This document shows, in pieces, positions 8,303-17,335 of a stretch of DNA of 64,000 nt (the stretch's first letter is position 1; every line of letters starts with the position of its first letter). The notes under the pieces were generated by a model. It was not told the origin of the DNA, did not search any database, and worked only from the letters and a program-made list of their open reading frames with translations. Made by a program: the position numbers and the translations under genes. Origin of the DNA: an uncultured Hyphomicrobiales bacterium. GTDB lineage: Bacteria; Pseudomonadota; Alphaproteobacteria; Rhizobiales; Rhizobiaceae. Location of the stretch: the NCBI GenBank assembly GCA_943908365.1, contig CALTTH010000014.1, positions 1 to 64,000 of the forward strand, written 5' to 3'.

Positions 8303-9594
8303 GCCTCATCCTCCATGAAGATCAGCGCCGGCGTCTGCAGCAAGGTACGAATCCGCTGGATGAACGTTGCGGCATTCCAGCCGTCGATGACCCGGTGGTC
8401 GAAGCTTGCCGAAATGTTCATCATCCGCCGAGGCACGAATTGCGTCCCGTCCCACATCGGCCGGACCGCCATCCGGTTGACCCCGAGGATCGCCACTTCC
8501 GGGTGGTTGATGATCGGCGTCGTGGCGAGGGCGCCGAGCGGCCCCAGAGAGGTGATCGTGAAGGTGGAGCCGGACAGCTCCTCGCGCGTCGCCTTGCCCC
8601 GGCGCGCGGCGTCTGCCAGCCGGGCGATTTCACCTGCTGCGCCGAAAAGGCCATATGTTTCTGCGTTGCGCAGCACCGGCACGACGAGTCCGTTCGGCGT
8701 CATCGTCGCAATGCCGAGGTGAATGGCGTTGTGTCGTTCGATGATGCCTTCATCATCGAGAAAATGCGCGTTCATTTCCGGATGATCGATGAAGGCGCGC
8801 TTCAACGCCGCGGCGAGGAAGGGAAGCAGGGTCAGCTTCGGTCGCTCGCCCCGCTCATCGTTCATCGTTGCGCGCAGATCCTCGAGCGCACTGACATCCA
8901 CCTCTTCGATCACGGTGATATGGGGAATGCGGGCATTGGCCAGCGCCATGCGGTCGGCGATCTTGCGCCGAAGACCGATCACGGGAATGCGCTCCGTGCC
9001 CTCCTTCCGCTGTCGCGGGGAAGCAGAGGATGGCGGCGTTGAGCGTGCAGCAAAGACGGCGTCGAGGTCGGCATCCGTGATCCGGCGTGCTGGGCCGCTG
9101 CCCGGCACCGTTCGCAGATCGATGCCGGCGCGGCGGGCTCGATCGCGCACCGCGGGCGAGGCGAGTGGGGCGTCGCCTTCCGGGCGTGGGTCGCTTGGCA
9201 TTCCGGCCGGAGTTTTGTGGACGGTGGGTGGTTCGGCTTTTGCGATGTCTGGAGCGGGTTCCGCCGTGCTCCTTTCCCTGTTTGGCTCCGAGGCGGTTTC
9301 GACCCTCTCTCCAGCATGTACGGCGTTTCTGACTTCGGGCTCAACACACGTGCCCGCGTGTTCTATCCGGCAAAGAACGCCGCCCACCGCCAAGGTTTCG
9401 CCAACCGCTCCGCCGAGATCGACAACCGTTCCGGCAAAGAGGCTGGGGATTTCCACGGTTGCCTTGTCCGTCATCACGTCAGCGAGCAGATCGTCCTCAC
9501 GGACGAGGTCGCCTGGCTTGACGTGCCAAACGACGATTTCGACTTCCGCGACGCCCTCGCCAACATCCGGCACCTTGATGCTACTGATCGTCAT
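8299..9594 (-). CDS. bkdB: Branched-chain keto acid dehydrogenase E2, lipoamide acyltransferase
   Basis: A 431-residue E2 protein with one N-terminal lipoyl domain (lipoyl Lys44 in DVMTDKATVEIP), a proline/alanine-rich linker (about 100-150), a subunit-binding domain (about 150-185, SPAVRDRARRAGIDL) and the acyltransferase domain with His400 and Asp404 in SFDHRVIDGW. It takes isobutyryl, isovaleryl or 2-methylbutyryl groups from E1 and passes them to CoA. It starts directly after the E1 beta stop and overlaps lpd, so the four genes are translationally coupled. Single lipoyl domain and operon context favour the branched-chain complex over pyruvate or 2-oxoglutarate dehydrogenase. Confidence 0.93.
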   Translation of the reverse strand: MTISSIKVPDVGEGVAEVEIVVWHVKPGDLVREDDLLADVMTDKATVEIPSLFAGTVVDLGGAVGETLAVGGVLCRIEHAGTCVEPEVRNAVHAGERVETASEPNRERSTAEPAPDIAKAEPPTVHKTPAGMPSDPRPEGDAPLASPAVRDRARRAGIDLRTVPGSGPARRITDADLDAVFAARSTPPSSASPRQRKEGTERIPVIGLRRKIADRMALANARIPHITVIEEVDVSALEDLRATMNDERGERPKLTLLPFLAAALKRAFIDHPEMNAHFLDDEGIIERHNAIHLGIATMTPNGLVVPVLRNAETYGLFGAAGEIARLADAARRGKATREELSGSTFTITSLGPLGALATTPIINHPEVAILGVNRMAVRPMWDGTQFVPRRMMNISASFDHRVIDGWNAATFIQRIRTLLQTPALIFMEDEA

Positions 9595-10608
9595 CTATGC
9601 CTCCATGACCTGTTTCAACGCGCGCGCGATCCGCTCAGGACCGGGGAAATAATCCCATTCTAGCGCATGCGGATATGGTGCATCCCAGCCGGCGACACGC
9701 AGCACAGGCGCGCGCAGGTGCCAGAAGCAGGCCTCCTGAACCTCGGCGATCAGCTCGGCGCCGAAGCCGCTGGTCCGGGTGGCTTCATGGATGACGACGC
9801 AGCGGCCGGTCTTTTCGACGGATGCACGCACCGTGTCGAGATCAAGCGGCAGAAGCGTGCGCAGATCGATGATTTCCGCATCGATGCCGGTCTGATCGAC
9901 GGTGGCTTGCGCCACATGGACCATGGTTCCATAGGCCAGCACGGTCACATCCGAACCGTGCCTGCAAATAGCGGCCTTGCCGAGGGGAACGCTGTAATGA
10001 TCTTCCGGCACTTCGCCCGCCGGATGCGCCGCCCAAGACATCGACTTGGCATGCGGATCACCGGAAAAGGGGCCGTTATAGATGCGCTTCGGTTCCAGGA
10101 AAATCACCGGATCCGGGTCTTCGATGGCTGCAATCAAAAGGCCCTTTGCGTCGTGGGGATTTGAGGGGATGACGACTTTCAGCCCTGCCACATGGGTGAA
10201 CAGGGCTTCCGGACTTTGGCTATGAGTCTGGCCACCGAAAATGCCGCCGCCTGTCGGCATCCGCACCACAAGAGGGCAGGTAAATTGCCCGTTGGAGCGA
10301 TGTCTCAGGCGTGCGGCCTCCTGGGTGATCTGGTCATAGGCGGGATACATGTAGTCGGCGAATTGGATTTCGACGCAGGGGCGCATTCCTTGTGCCGCCA
10401 TGCCCACCGCAAGACCGACAATGGCGCTTTCGTTGATCGGCGTATCGAACACGCGCTCTTCGCCGTAGCGAGCCTGAAGCCCGGAGGTGCAGCGAAACAC
10501 GCCACCGAAATAGCCGACATCCTCGCCGAACAGGATGACGGAGGGATCGTCGGCCAGTTTCACATCCATGGCGCTCCTCAGCGCCTCGATCATCGTCATG
10601 CGGGCCAT
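9595..10608 (-). CDS. bkdA2: Branched-chain keto acid dehydrogenase E1 beta subunit
   Basis: A 337-residue transketolase-like E1 beta subunit, beginning MARMTMIEALRSAMDVKLADDPSV, with the family blocks GEDVGYFGGVFRCT, FDTPINESAIVG and HEATRTSGFGAE. Together with BkdA1 it forms the thiamine-diphosphate-dependent decarboxylase of the complex, acting on the keto acids of valine, leucine and isoleucine. Length is normal for the family. It lies one base behind bkdA1 and directly before bkdB. Confidence 0.93.
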   Translation of the reverse strand: MARMTMIEALRSAMDVKLADDPSVILFGEDVGYFGGVFRCTSGLQARYGEERVFDTPINESAIVGLAVGMAAQGMRPCVEIQFADYMYPAYDQITQEAARLRHRSNGQFTCPLVVRMPTGGGIFGGQTHSQSPEALFTHVAGLKVVIPSNPHDAKGLLIAAIEDPDPVIFLEPKRIYNGPFSGDPHAKSMSWAAHPAGEVPEDHYSVPLGKAAICRHGSDVTVLAYGTMVHVAQATVDQTGIDAEIIDLRTLLPLDLDTVRASVEKTGRCVVIHEATRTSGFGAELIAEVQEACFWHLRAPVLRVAGWDAPYPHALEWDYFPGPERIARALKQVMEA

Positions 10609-10609
10609 G

Positions 10610-11902
10610 TCAGTACCCCATCTCCTGGCGCTGTCGTCGCAGGTGCTCCGGCATGTCCGCGTAGACGTTCAGGAAAATCTCGGACGGGGAAATCGGCTGC
10701 GGATCAACGAATGTGCCGTGCGCCTCGACAGCCTTTTGAACGGCGATCACCTCGTCCAGGATTTCGGCTTCCGCCTGAACATGACGCTCCTCGGACCAGT
10801 CGCCGCGCGATATCAGATACGTCTTCAGGCGGTCGATTGGGTCTCCGAGCGGCCAGGCGCGGGCCTCGTCGCGGGGGCGGTAGGCGCTCGGATCGTCGGA
10901 AGTCGAATGGGCCCCCACACGGTAGGTGAACCACTCGACGAGGACCGGTCCGTGTCCCTGGCGCGCCCGTTCGATTGCCCAACGCGAGACCGCCATCACT
11001 GCCAGGTAATCGTTGCCATCGACGCGAAGTGCTGGAATGCCGTAACCTAGTGCGCGAGCGGCATATGTCTCGCTTTTGCCGGCAGCGATGCCGGTGAAGG
11101 TAGAGATTGCCCATTGGTTATTGACGACATTGAGGACGACGGGCGGCAGATAGACAGAGGCGGTGAGCAGCGCACTGTGAAAGTCGTTGGAAGCGGTGGC
11201 GCCATCGCCAATCCACGCCGCGGCGATCTTGCCCGTTCCGGTCAGCGCTGCGGCCATCGCCCAGCCGACGGCTTGAACATATTGCGTGCCAAGATTGCCT
11301 GAGATCGAGAAGAAGCCGTAATCCTTGGCCGAGTGCATGACCGGCAACTGCCGACCTTTCAGCGGATCCAGGGGATTGGAATAAAGCTGGCCCATCAGCT
11401 GCTCCAGCGGGTACTCCGCTGCGACAAGAAGCGTCTGCTGGCGATAGGTCGGGAAGTTCATGTCGCCTTGGGAAAGCGCTCGCTGGAAGGAGCATCCGAT
11501 AGCTTCCTCGCCAGTGCATTGCACATAGAAAGACGTCTTGCCCTGTCGTTGCGCGTTGAGCATCCGCTTGTCGATCGCGCGCATCTTGAGCATGTCGCGC
11601 AGACCCTGCCGCAGCCTGTCGGCAGAAACCTCGCCAAGATAGTCGGCCCATGGGCCAACAGGCGTATTGTTCTCGTCTAGGATACGGACCATTCCGAGAG
11701 CGAGATCGCGACAGCCCTTGGCATCAATTTCGAGCGGCGGCACCGGCAAGATGCCTGCGGGCGGAACGACGATCGCGGAAAAATCCGCAGGCTGGTCTGG
11801 CCGAGCAGGTGGATGCGGGAACTGAAGCCGGCTCCGCTTGGCTGCGTCCTGAGCAGTCACAGCGGGATGTTCACCGTCGGTTGTCGTCGAGATATCAGAC
11901 AT
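10610..11902 (-). CDS. bkdA1: Branched-chain keto acid dehydrogenase E1 alpha subunit
   Basis: A 430-residue E1 alpha subunit and the first gene of the operon. The thiamine diphosphate motif runs from GDGATASNDFH to NNQWAIS near residues 220-255, and the phosphorylation-loop region (YRVGAHSTSDDPS) is conserved as in P. putida BkdA1. It decarboxylates 2-oxoisovalerate, 2-oxoisocaproate and 2-oxo-3-methylvalerate. It is divergent from bkdR with 128 bases between, the arrangement known from Pseudomonas, where BkdR binds that gap and activates the operon in the presence of branched-chain amino acids. Confidence 0.93.
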   Translation of the reverse strand: MSDISTTTDGEHPAVTAQDAAKRSRLQFPHPPARPDQPADFSAIVVPPAGILPVPPLEIDAKGCRDLALGMVRILDENNTPVGPWADYLGEVSADRLRQGLRDMLKMRAIDKRMLNAQRQGKTSFYVQCTGEEAIGCSFQRALSQGDMNFPTYRQQTLLVAAEYPLEQLMGQLYSNPLDPLKGRQLPVMHSAKDYGFFSISGNLGTQYVQAVGWAMAAALTGTGKIAAAWIGDGATASNDFHSALLTASVYLPPVVLNVVNNQWAISTFTGIAAGKSETYAARALGYGIPALRVDGNDYLAVMAVSRWAIERARQGHGPVLVEWFTYRVGAHSTSDDPSAYRPRDEARAWPLGDPIDRLKTYLISRGDWSEERHVQAEAEILDEVIAVQKAVEAHGTFVDPQPISPSEIFLNVYADMPEHLRRQRQEMGY

Positions 11903-12030
11903 GGCCGTTTCCTCCCTAAGCCATTGTTTCAGCCTAGCCGGGATTCAGGAGATGGCGTTTGCTTTCTGACCGCACTTCGGCTTCACTATTGGCTGAACTA
12001 GCTAATTGTTTTGGGGTTTGAGGATTTTTC
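11903..12030. promoter_or_regulatory. bkdA1-bkdR divergent control region
   Basis: The 128 bases between the divergent bkdA1 and bkdR starts are AT-rich near bkdR. This is where an Lrp-type BkdR would bind. I could not define individual operator sites. Confidence 0.4.
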
Positions 12031-12492
12031 ATGCCGAAAATCGATGAAACCGATTTGAGAATCCTGCGGGCGATCCAGGTGGACGGCAATCTCACGGTCA
12101 CGGAAGTCGCCGAACGCGCGGGCCTTTCCCAGTCGCCATGCTCGAGGCGGATAGCGGCGCTGGAAGAGGCCGGCGTGATCAAGGGCAAGAGGACGATCCT
12201 CGATCCCAAGAGCCTCGGCTTCGATACACTCGTGATCGTGCGGATTAAACTACAGGCGCATGAACCCCAGGCTCTGGAGGCATTCAAGCGGGCAGTGCGT
12301 GCCATCCCGGAGATCCAAATCGCGCTCCTTGTCTTGGGAGACTTCGACTTTCTGCTGCGGGTAGTTGTGCGCGACATCGAGCATTATCAGCATCTGATGC
12401 AGAGCAAGCTCGTCAGTCTGCCCGGTGTCAGGGAGATGCAGAGCTCTGTGATCATCGAGGTGGTCAAGAACGAAGATGTTCTTCCCATCTAA
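12031..12492 (+). CDS. bkdR: Lrp/AsnC-family activator of the bkd operon
   Basis: A 153-residue Lrp/AsnC regulator: N-terminal helix-turn-helix (residues 5-60, LTVTEVAERAGLSQSPCSRRIAALEEAGVI) and a C-terminal RAM effector domain (about 70-145). The family senses branched-chain amino acids. The divergent position next to bkdA1 identifies it as BkdR. Its last four bases overlap the end of the convergent AraC-type gene. Confidence 0.88.
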   Translation: MPKIDETDLRILRAIQVDGNLTVTEVAERAGLSQSPCSRRIAALEEAGVIKGKRTILDPKSLGFDTLVIVRIKLQAHEPQALEAFKRAVRAIPEIQIALLVLGDFDFLLRVVVRDIEHYQHLMQSKLVSLPGVREMQSSVIIEVVKNEDVLPI

Positions 12493-13559
12493 TCGTTGGC
12501 TGTTACGCGCCCGTCTTGGCTGACCTCGTCGATGGCCCCTTCCAATGCTGACTTTCGAAAAGCAGCGGGCGTCATCCCTGACCACTTTATAAAGGCGCGG
12601 TGGAAGGCGCTCGGTTCCGCATAGCCCAGCCGAGCTGCAGTCTCTGCCACACTCAAAGTCTGAAAACCCATCAGATCGCGCGCCAGCTTGTAACGAATAT
12701 CATCACGAATGGCGAGGAAGCTTTGCCCTTCGTTTTTCAGCCTTCGTCGCAAAGTTACGGGTGACAGCTTCATCTCGTGAGCGAAGGCATCGAAATCGGG
12801 CCAGTCCTCGGTACTCGACATTTCAAAGCGTGTCCGCAATCGCGTGGCGAGGCCCTGGTCGTGACGATATCGCAGCAGGATATTGGCAGGCGCCCCGCGC
12901 AAGAAGCTCCTCAGCGACTTTTCATCCCGGATCGTCGGCAGCGCAAGGTAACTCGCATTGAAGACGAGCCGTGTCACCGACGTGTCAAAATGCACCGGCG
13001 CGCCGAAGAACTGGAGATAGTCACGACGGTTCACTGGGGCAGTGCAGGCGAAATCCACACGCCGTAGCGGGATCCGTCGCCCGATCAGCCAGCACAGAAC
13101 ACCCAGCAGGATAAGCCAGTAGGTTCGATAGGCGAATGCAGGACGTGGTGCATCGGCGCTCACGACAACGATTTCCGCTTGCCCGTCCTGATAGCGAAGT
13201 TCACCGGTCGGGTGATCAAGCACGATGTTGAGAAACAGTAGCGCGCGCTTGAGGGCATGCTCCAGCGTCCCTGCATGCAAAACAGCATGACATAGGAGCT
13301 TGAAGCTGCCGGGCCGCATGGGTCGAGCGCCCAGACCAAAAAATTCGTCCTGACAGAGAGCCGCGACCTCCAGCCACAGCGTGCCATATTGCTCATTCGA
13401 CACATCGGCCGCGTGGTCGAGTGAAATATTCGCCCGCGCCAGGGCGGGGGAGGGGTCGATGTTTCGCTGCCGCAAGCAGTCGAGGGCATCCTCGACGAAG
13501 CCTGACGAGATCATGCGGCGCTCAAGCATGGGTACGCCCATTATTGTATTTTCGATCAT
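12489..13559 (-). CDS. AraC-family regulator with N-terminal arabinose-binding-like domain (MmsR/OruR-like)
   Basis: A 356-residue regulator with an N-terminal ligand-type domain of the Arabinose_bd family (about residues 25-215) and a C-terminal double helix-turn-helix of AraC type (about 240-340; MKLSPVTLRRRLKNEG and SVAETAARLGYAEPSAFHRAFIKWSGMTP). It is divergent from the acyl-CoA catabolic operon that starts at 13666, with 106 bases between, so it very likely controls that operon. This resembles MmsR, the AraC-type activator of mmsAB in Pseudomonas aeruginosa, but orthology is not shown. A start at 13559 is used; ATGs a few codons downstream are possible. Confidence 0.85.
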   Translation of the reverse strand: MIENTIMGVPMLERRMISSGFVEDALDCLRQRNIDPSPALARANISLDHAADVSNEQYGTLWLEVAALCQDEFFGLGARPMRPGSFKLLCHAVLHAGTLEHALKRALLFLNIVLDHPTGELRYQDGQAEIVVVSADAPRPAFAYRTYWLILLGVLCWLIGRRIPLRRVDFACTAPVNRRDYLQFFGAPVHFDTSVTRLVFNASYLALPTIRDEKSLRSFLRGAPANILLRYRHDQGLATRLRTRFEMSSTEDWPDFDAFAHEMKLSPVTLRRRLKNEGQSFLAIRDDIRYKLARDLMGFQTLSVAETAARLGYAEPSAFHRAFIKWSGMTPAAFRKSALEGAIDEVSQDGRVTAND

Positions 13560-13665
13560 TCATGATGTTCATGACTGCCATTGTTTGCAAGTCTCGATTT
13601 GCTAGATTTTTCCTTCACCCGGAGGAGACGCTTTATGCGGCGGGTCGATAGAGGAGGAGGATGCC

Positions 13666-15354
13666 GTGCTGCAGTCACATGGCGAGAAGACGAAGCGCAG
13701 CTATGCTGCCGAGACATCGGCATTTCAGCTAAGCGAGGCCACCGGGCGACTAGCGGGGGATATCGAGACTGCCATCAACGCCTGCGTGGAGTGCTGTGAC
13801 AGGCATGTTGGCAGCAACAGAATCGCGCTTCGCTGCGTCTCGACCAGGGGTGTGCTCAGCGAATATACTTTCGAGCAATTGCGCGACATGTCCGCGCGCG
13901 CTGCGAATTTCTTCGCTTCCCAAGGGCTGAGAAAGGGAGATGTGGTCGCTGGCATGCTCCCGCGTACCGTGGACTTGGTCGCGGTTATCCTTGGCGCATG
14001 GCGCGTGGGTGCCGTCTACCAGCCGCTCTTCACGGCTTTTGGACCGAAGGCGATCGAACACCGTTTGAAGATGAGCAATGCCCGGCTGGTGGTGACCAAT
14101 CCGGCCAATGCCTCGAAGTTTTCCGAGATACCGAACCATACTCTCCTCGCAATCGTGCGGGATAAAGAGGAGCCGAGTATCGACGGCACGATTGATTTTC
14201 GGGGTGCGCTGGCAGCCTGCAGTTCCGCTTTCGATCCTGTCATGGGACGTGGTGACGATCTCTTCATGATGATGTCGACGTCCGGCACGACGGGGCTTCC
14301 CAAGGGCGTTCCAGTTTCGATGCGCGCCCTGGCCTCCTTCTCTGCCTATATGCGCTACGCCATCGATCTGCGCGAGGACGATGTCTTCTGGAATATCGCC
14401 GATCCAGGCTGGGCCTACGGCATATACTATGCCGTTGCCGGGCCGTTGATGTTGGGGTGCGCGTCGATATTGTACGAGGGCGGTTTTACCGCAGAGAGCA
14501 CCTACAGCATCATCAACCGGCTCGGCGTGACAAGCCTCGCGGGATCGCCAACCGCCTTCCGCCTCCTCATCGCGGCGGGCGAGGAAGCCGCAGCTGCCGT
14601 GAAAGGGCAGTTGCGCGTGGTCAGCAGCGCTGGCGAACCCTTGAACCCGGAGATCATCCGCTGGTTCGAGACGCATCTGGCCGCACCCATTTACGATCAT
14701 TACGGACAGACCGAGACGGGAATGGTGGTCAACAATCACCACGGGCTGGACCATGGCGTACGCCCCGGTTCAGCGGGCTTCGCCATGCCGGGCTATCGCG
14801 TTGCCGTGCTTGACGAGGCGGGTCGCGAGGTTGGTCCCAATCAGCCAGGCGTGCTCGCGGTGGACATCGCCAATTCTCCGTTGATGTGGTTCAAGGGCTA
14901 TTTTCAACAGGACACACCGGCTATCTCCGGTGGCTTCTATCGAACAGGCGATACGGTGGAAGCGGAAGCCGACGGCTCCATCAGCTTCATCGGCCGTGAA
15001 GACGATCTGATAACCTCGTCCGGATATCGCATCGGGCCTTTCGATGTCGAAAGCGCCTTGATCGAGCACAGTGCCGTGGTCGAGGCGGCCGTGATTGGGG
15101 TGCCCGATCCGGAGCGGACGGAAATCGTCAAAGCGTTCGTCGTGCTCGGCAAAAATGTAGAGGCGACGCCCGATCTTGCCGAGGAACTGGCGCAGTACGT
15201 CAAGAGGCGATTGTCTGCCCACGCTTATCCGCGCCTGGTAGATTTCGTTTCTGAACTGCCCAAGACGCCAAGCGGCAAGATTCAGCGGTTCTTGCTGCGC
15301 AAGGCGGAGATCGAAAAAATCAATGCACATCAAAAGCAGGACCATTCGGCATGA
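13666..15354 (+). CDS. AMP-dependent acyl-CoA synthetase
   Basis: A 562-residue adenylate-forming enzyme that makes an acyl-AMP and then an acyl-CoA from a short or branched carboxylic acid. Motifs: phosphate loop MSTSGTTGLPKG (about residue 200), YGQTETG (about 350), YRTGDTVE, GREDDLITSSGYRIGP and the C-terminal catalytic Lys in PKTPSGKIQR. The start is GTG at 13666, decided by the GAGGAGGAGG ribosome site that ends 5 bases before it; the ATG at 13661 is in another frame. It heads the valine/isoleucine operon and overlaps the next gene by four bases. It may activate isobutyrate or 2-methylbutyrate taken up from outside; this is inference. Confidence 0.88.
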   Translation: MLQSHGEKTKRSYAAETSAFQLSEATGRLAGDIETAINACVECCDRHVGSNRIALRCVSTRGVLSEYTFEQLRDMSARAANFFASQGLRKGDVVAGMLPRTVDLVAVILGAWRVGAVYQPLFTAFGPKAIEHRLKMSNARLVVTNPANASKFSEIPNHTLLAIVRDKEEPSIDGTIDFRGALAACSSAFDPVMGRGDDLFMMMSTSGTTGLPKGVPVSMRALASFSAYMRYAIDLREDDVFWNIADPGWAYGIYYAVAGPLMLGCASILYEGGFTAESTYSIINRLGVTSLAGSPTAFRLLIAAGEEAAAAVKGQLRVVSSAGEPLNPEIIRWFETHLAAPIYDHYGQTETGMVVNNHHGLDHGVRPGSAGFAMPGYRVAVLDEAGREVGPNQPGVLAVDIANSPLMWFKGYFQQDTPAISGGFYRTGDTVEAEADGSISFIGREDDLITSSGYRIGPFDVESALIEHSAVVEAAVIGVPDPERTEIVKAFVVLGKNVEATPDLAEELAQYVKRRLSAHAYPRLVDFVSELPKTPSGKIQRFLLRKAEIEKINAHQKQDHSA

Positions 15355-16118
15355 ATCTTGAAAACAGCGTTTTCCTGATCAGCGGGGCTGGCTCCGGGCT
15401 CGGCGCCGCCGTTGCCGCGACGGCGGTGGCGGCCGGTGCGCGCGCGGTGCTTTTGGATGTCAACGCCGACCGCGGGGAAGCGCTGGCGGCTCAATTGGGT
15501 GATGCTGCCCGTTTCGTTCTCACCGACGTGGCCAATCCCCAGGACGGTGAGAGGGCGGTAAGCACGGCTATCGACGCGTTCGGCCGTATCGATGTTCTCG
15601 TCAATTGCGCAGGCGTCGCTCCCGGTGAGAAGATCGTCGGCCGCGAGGGGCCGCACGGCCTGGAAAGCTTTGCCAGAACGGTCTCGATCAACCTTGTCGG
15701 TACCTTCAATATGGTGCGGCTTGCAGCCGATGCCATGGCTAAGCAACAGCCCGGTCAAACCGGCGAGCGTGGCGTCATCGTCAACACAGCCTCGGTCGCG
15801 GCCTTCGAGGGGCAGATCGGACAGGCGGGATACGCGGCGTCCAAGGGCGGCGTGGCAGCGCTGACATTGCCTGCAGCTCGAGAACTGGCTCGTCATGCAA
15901 TCAGGGTCATGGCCATTGCGCCTGGGATATTCGAGACACCGATGATGGCTGGCATGCCGCAAGACGTTCAGGATGCACTCGGTGCTTCCGTTCCTTTTCC
16001 ACCACGGCTTGGGCGACCTTCGGAATATGCCGCACTGGTGCGCCACATTGTCGAAAACCCGATGCTGAACGGCGAAGTCATCCGTCTGGATGGCGCGCTG
16101 AGAATGCCGCCGCGATGA
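15351..16118 (+). CDS. 3-hydroxyacyl-CoA dehydrogenase type II (SDR family)
   Basis: A 255-residue SDR similar to human HSD17B10 and bacterial 3-hydroxy-2-methylbutyryl-CoA dehydrogenases: NAD motif SGAGSGLGAA near residue 11, NCAG at about 85, a Ser in NTASVAAFEGQIGQ and the YAASKGG catalytic Tyr/Lys. In isoleucine breakdown this enzyme oxidises 2-methyl-3-hydroxybutyryl-CoA to 2-methylacetoacetyl-CoA, which the next gene (thiolase) would cleave. Its start overlaps the synthetase stop (ATGA). Confidence 0.85.
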   Translation: MNLENSVFLISGAGSGLGAAVAATAVAAGARAVLLDVNADRGEALAAQLGDAARFVLTDVANPQDGERAVSTAIDAFGRIDVLVNCAGVAPGEKIVGREGPHGLESFARTVSINLVGTFNMVRLAADAMAKQQPGQTGERGVIVNTASVAAFEGQIGQAGYAASKGGVAALTLPAARELARHAIRVMAIAPGIFETPMMAGMPQDVQDALGASVPFPPRLGRPSEYAALVRHIVENPMLNGEVIRLDGALRMPPR

Positions 16119-16142
16119 CGCAAAATCAGCAGGAGAAAACAG

Positions 16143-17335
16143 ATGACTGAACGAGACCCAATCGTGATCGTCGGTTCCGCCAGAACACCCATGGGCGGTT
16201 TCCAGGGGGATTTTGCTGGTGTTCCTGCCGCGACACTTGGCGCAACCGCCATTGAAGCCGCGCTTTCGCGCGCCGAATTGGCAAAGGATGCTGTCCAGGA
16301 GATTCTCATGGGCTGCGTGCTCTCCGCAGGGCAGGGTCAGGCGCCTGCGCGGCAAGCGGCGATTGCCGCTGGTCTGCCGCTTTCAGCTGGTGCGACGACC
16401 CTGAACAAGATGTGCGGATCCGGCATGAAGGCCGTGATGCTGGCCCACGATCTCGTTCACACGCGGGCTCTTCGGATGTCGTCGTTGCCGGCGGCATGGA
16501 GAGCATGTCGAATGCACCTTATCTCTTGCCGAAGGCGCGCACCGGTCATCGCATGGGACATGGACAGGTTCTCGACCACATGTTTCTCGACGGCTTGGAG
16601 GATGCCTATGAGAAAGGTCGTCTGATGGGCACGTTCGCAGAGGATTGTGCCGAGGCCTATCAGTTTACGCGCGACGCCCAGGACGCCTACGCACTGGCGT
16701 CGTTGGATCGCGCCAGGCGGGCAACGACCGAAGGCCGTTTCGTGTCGGAGATTGCGCCGGTGCTGGTTTCGACGGGCAAGACTGAGACACGCGTTTCGAT
16801 CGATGAGCAGCCGGGAAAGGCGCAGCCGGAAAAGATACCGAAGCTTCGCCCAGCATTTCGAGAGGGAGGTACCGTCACGGCCGCCAATGCCTCATCCATT
16901 TCGGATGGCGCAGCAGCGCTCGTCCTGATGCGAGCATCTGAAGCCGAGCGGCGTGGTCTGGTGCCAAAGGCGCGCATTGTCGGTCACGCCAGCTACGCCA
17001 ACGAGCCCTCCCTCTTTGCAACCGCTCCCATCGGCGCACTGCGTCGGCTCTCGGAGCGGACGGGTTGGGCGTTGTCCGGTGTCGATCTTTTTGAGATCAA
17101 CGAGGCATTCGCGGTGGTGGCCATGGCCGCCATGCGTGACCTCGATCTGCCGCACGATAAGGTCAACATCAATGGTGGTGCCTGTGCGCTCGGCCATCCC
17201 ATCGGCGCCTCGGGTGCACGGGTTATCGTCACGCTTCTTGCGGCACTGGAGGATAAGCGGCTCGATCGCGGCATGGCATCCGTCTGCATCGGCGGAGGTG
17301 AGGCCACTGCCATCGCCATCGAAAGGATGAACTGA
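16143..17335 (+). pseudogene. Acetyl-CoA acyltransferase (thiolase), split by a frameshift
   Basis: Two overlapping frames together encode one normal thiolase of about 396 residues. The first (from 16143) carries the active-site Cys91 in NKMCGSGMKAV and reads correctly to His106 (codon 16458-16460). The second picks up with AGSSDVVVAGGMESMSNAPYL from 16463 and carries the NEAFA and GGACALGHPIGASGAR motifs with the catalytic His and Cys. Family sequences read LVxAGSSD without a gap, so the two bases AC at 16461-16462, a repeat of the preceding AC, are the excess. As printed, the first frame ends after 160 residues and no functional enzyme is made. It could be a true two-base insertion or a sequencing error. 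The stop overlaps the next start (TGATG). Role if intact: cleavage of 2-methylacetoacetyl-CoA or acetoacetyl-CoA. Confidence 0.85.

Noticed and set aside
6932..8722. 596-codon plus-strand open frame
   Set aside because: It lies wholly opposite lpd and bkdB, whose motifs are clear; it has no family features. A high-GC shadow frame.
16412..16470. Independent start of the second thiolase frame, or programmed frameshifting
   Set aside because: The first residues of that frame are not thiolase-like and there is no slippery site or stem-loop typical of programmed shifting; a two-base duplication explains it.
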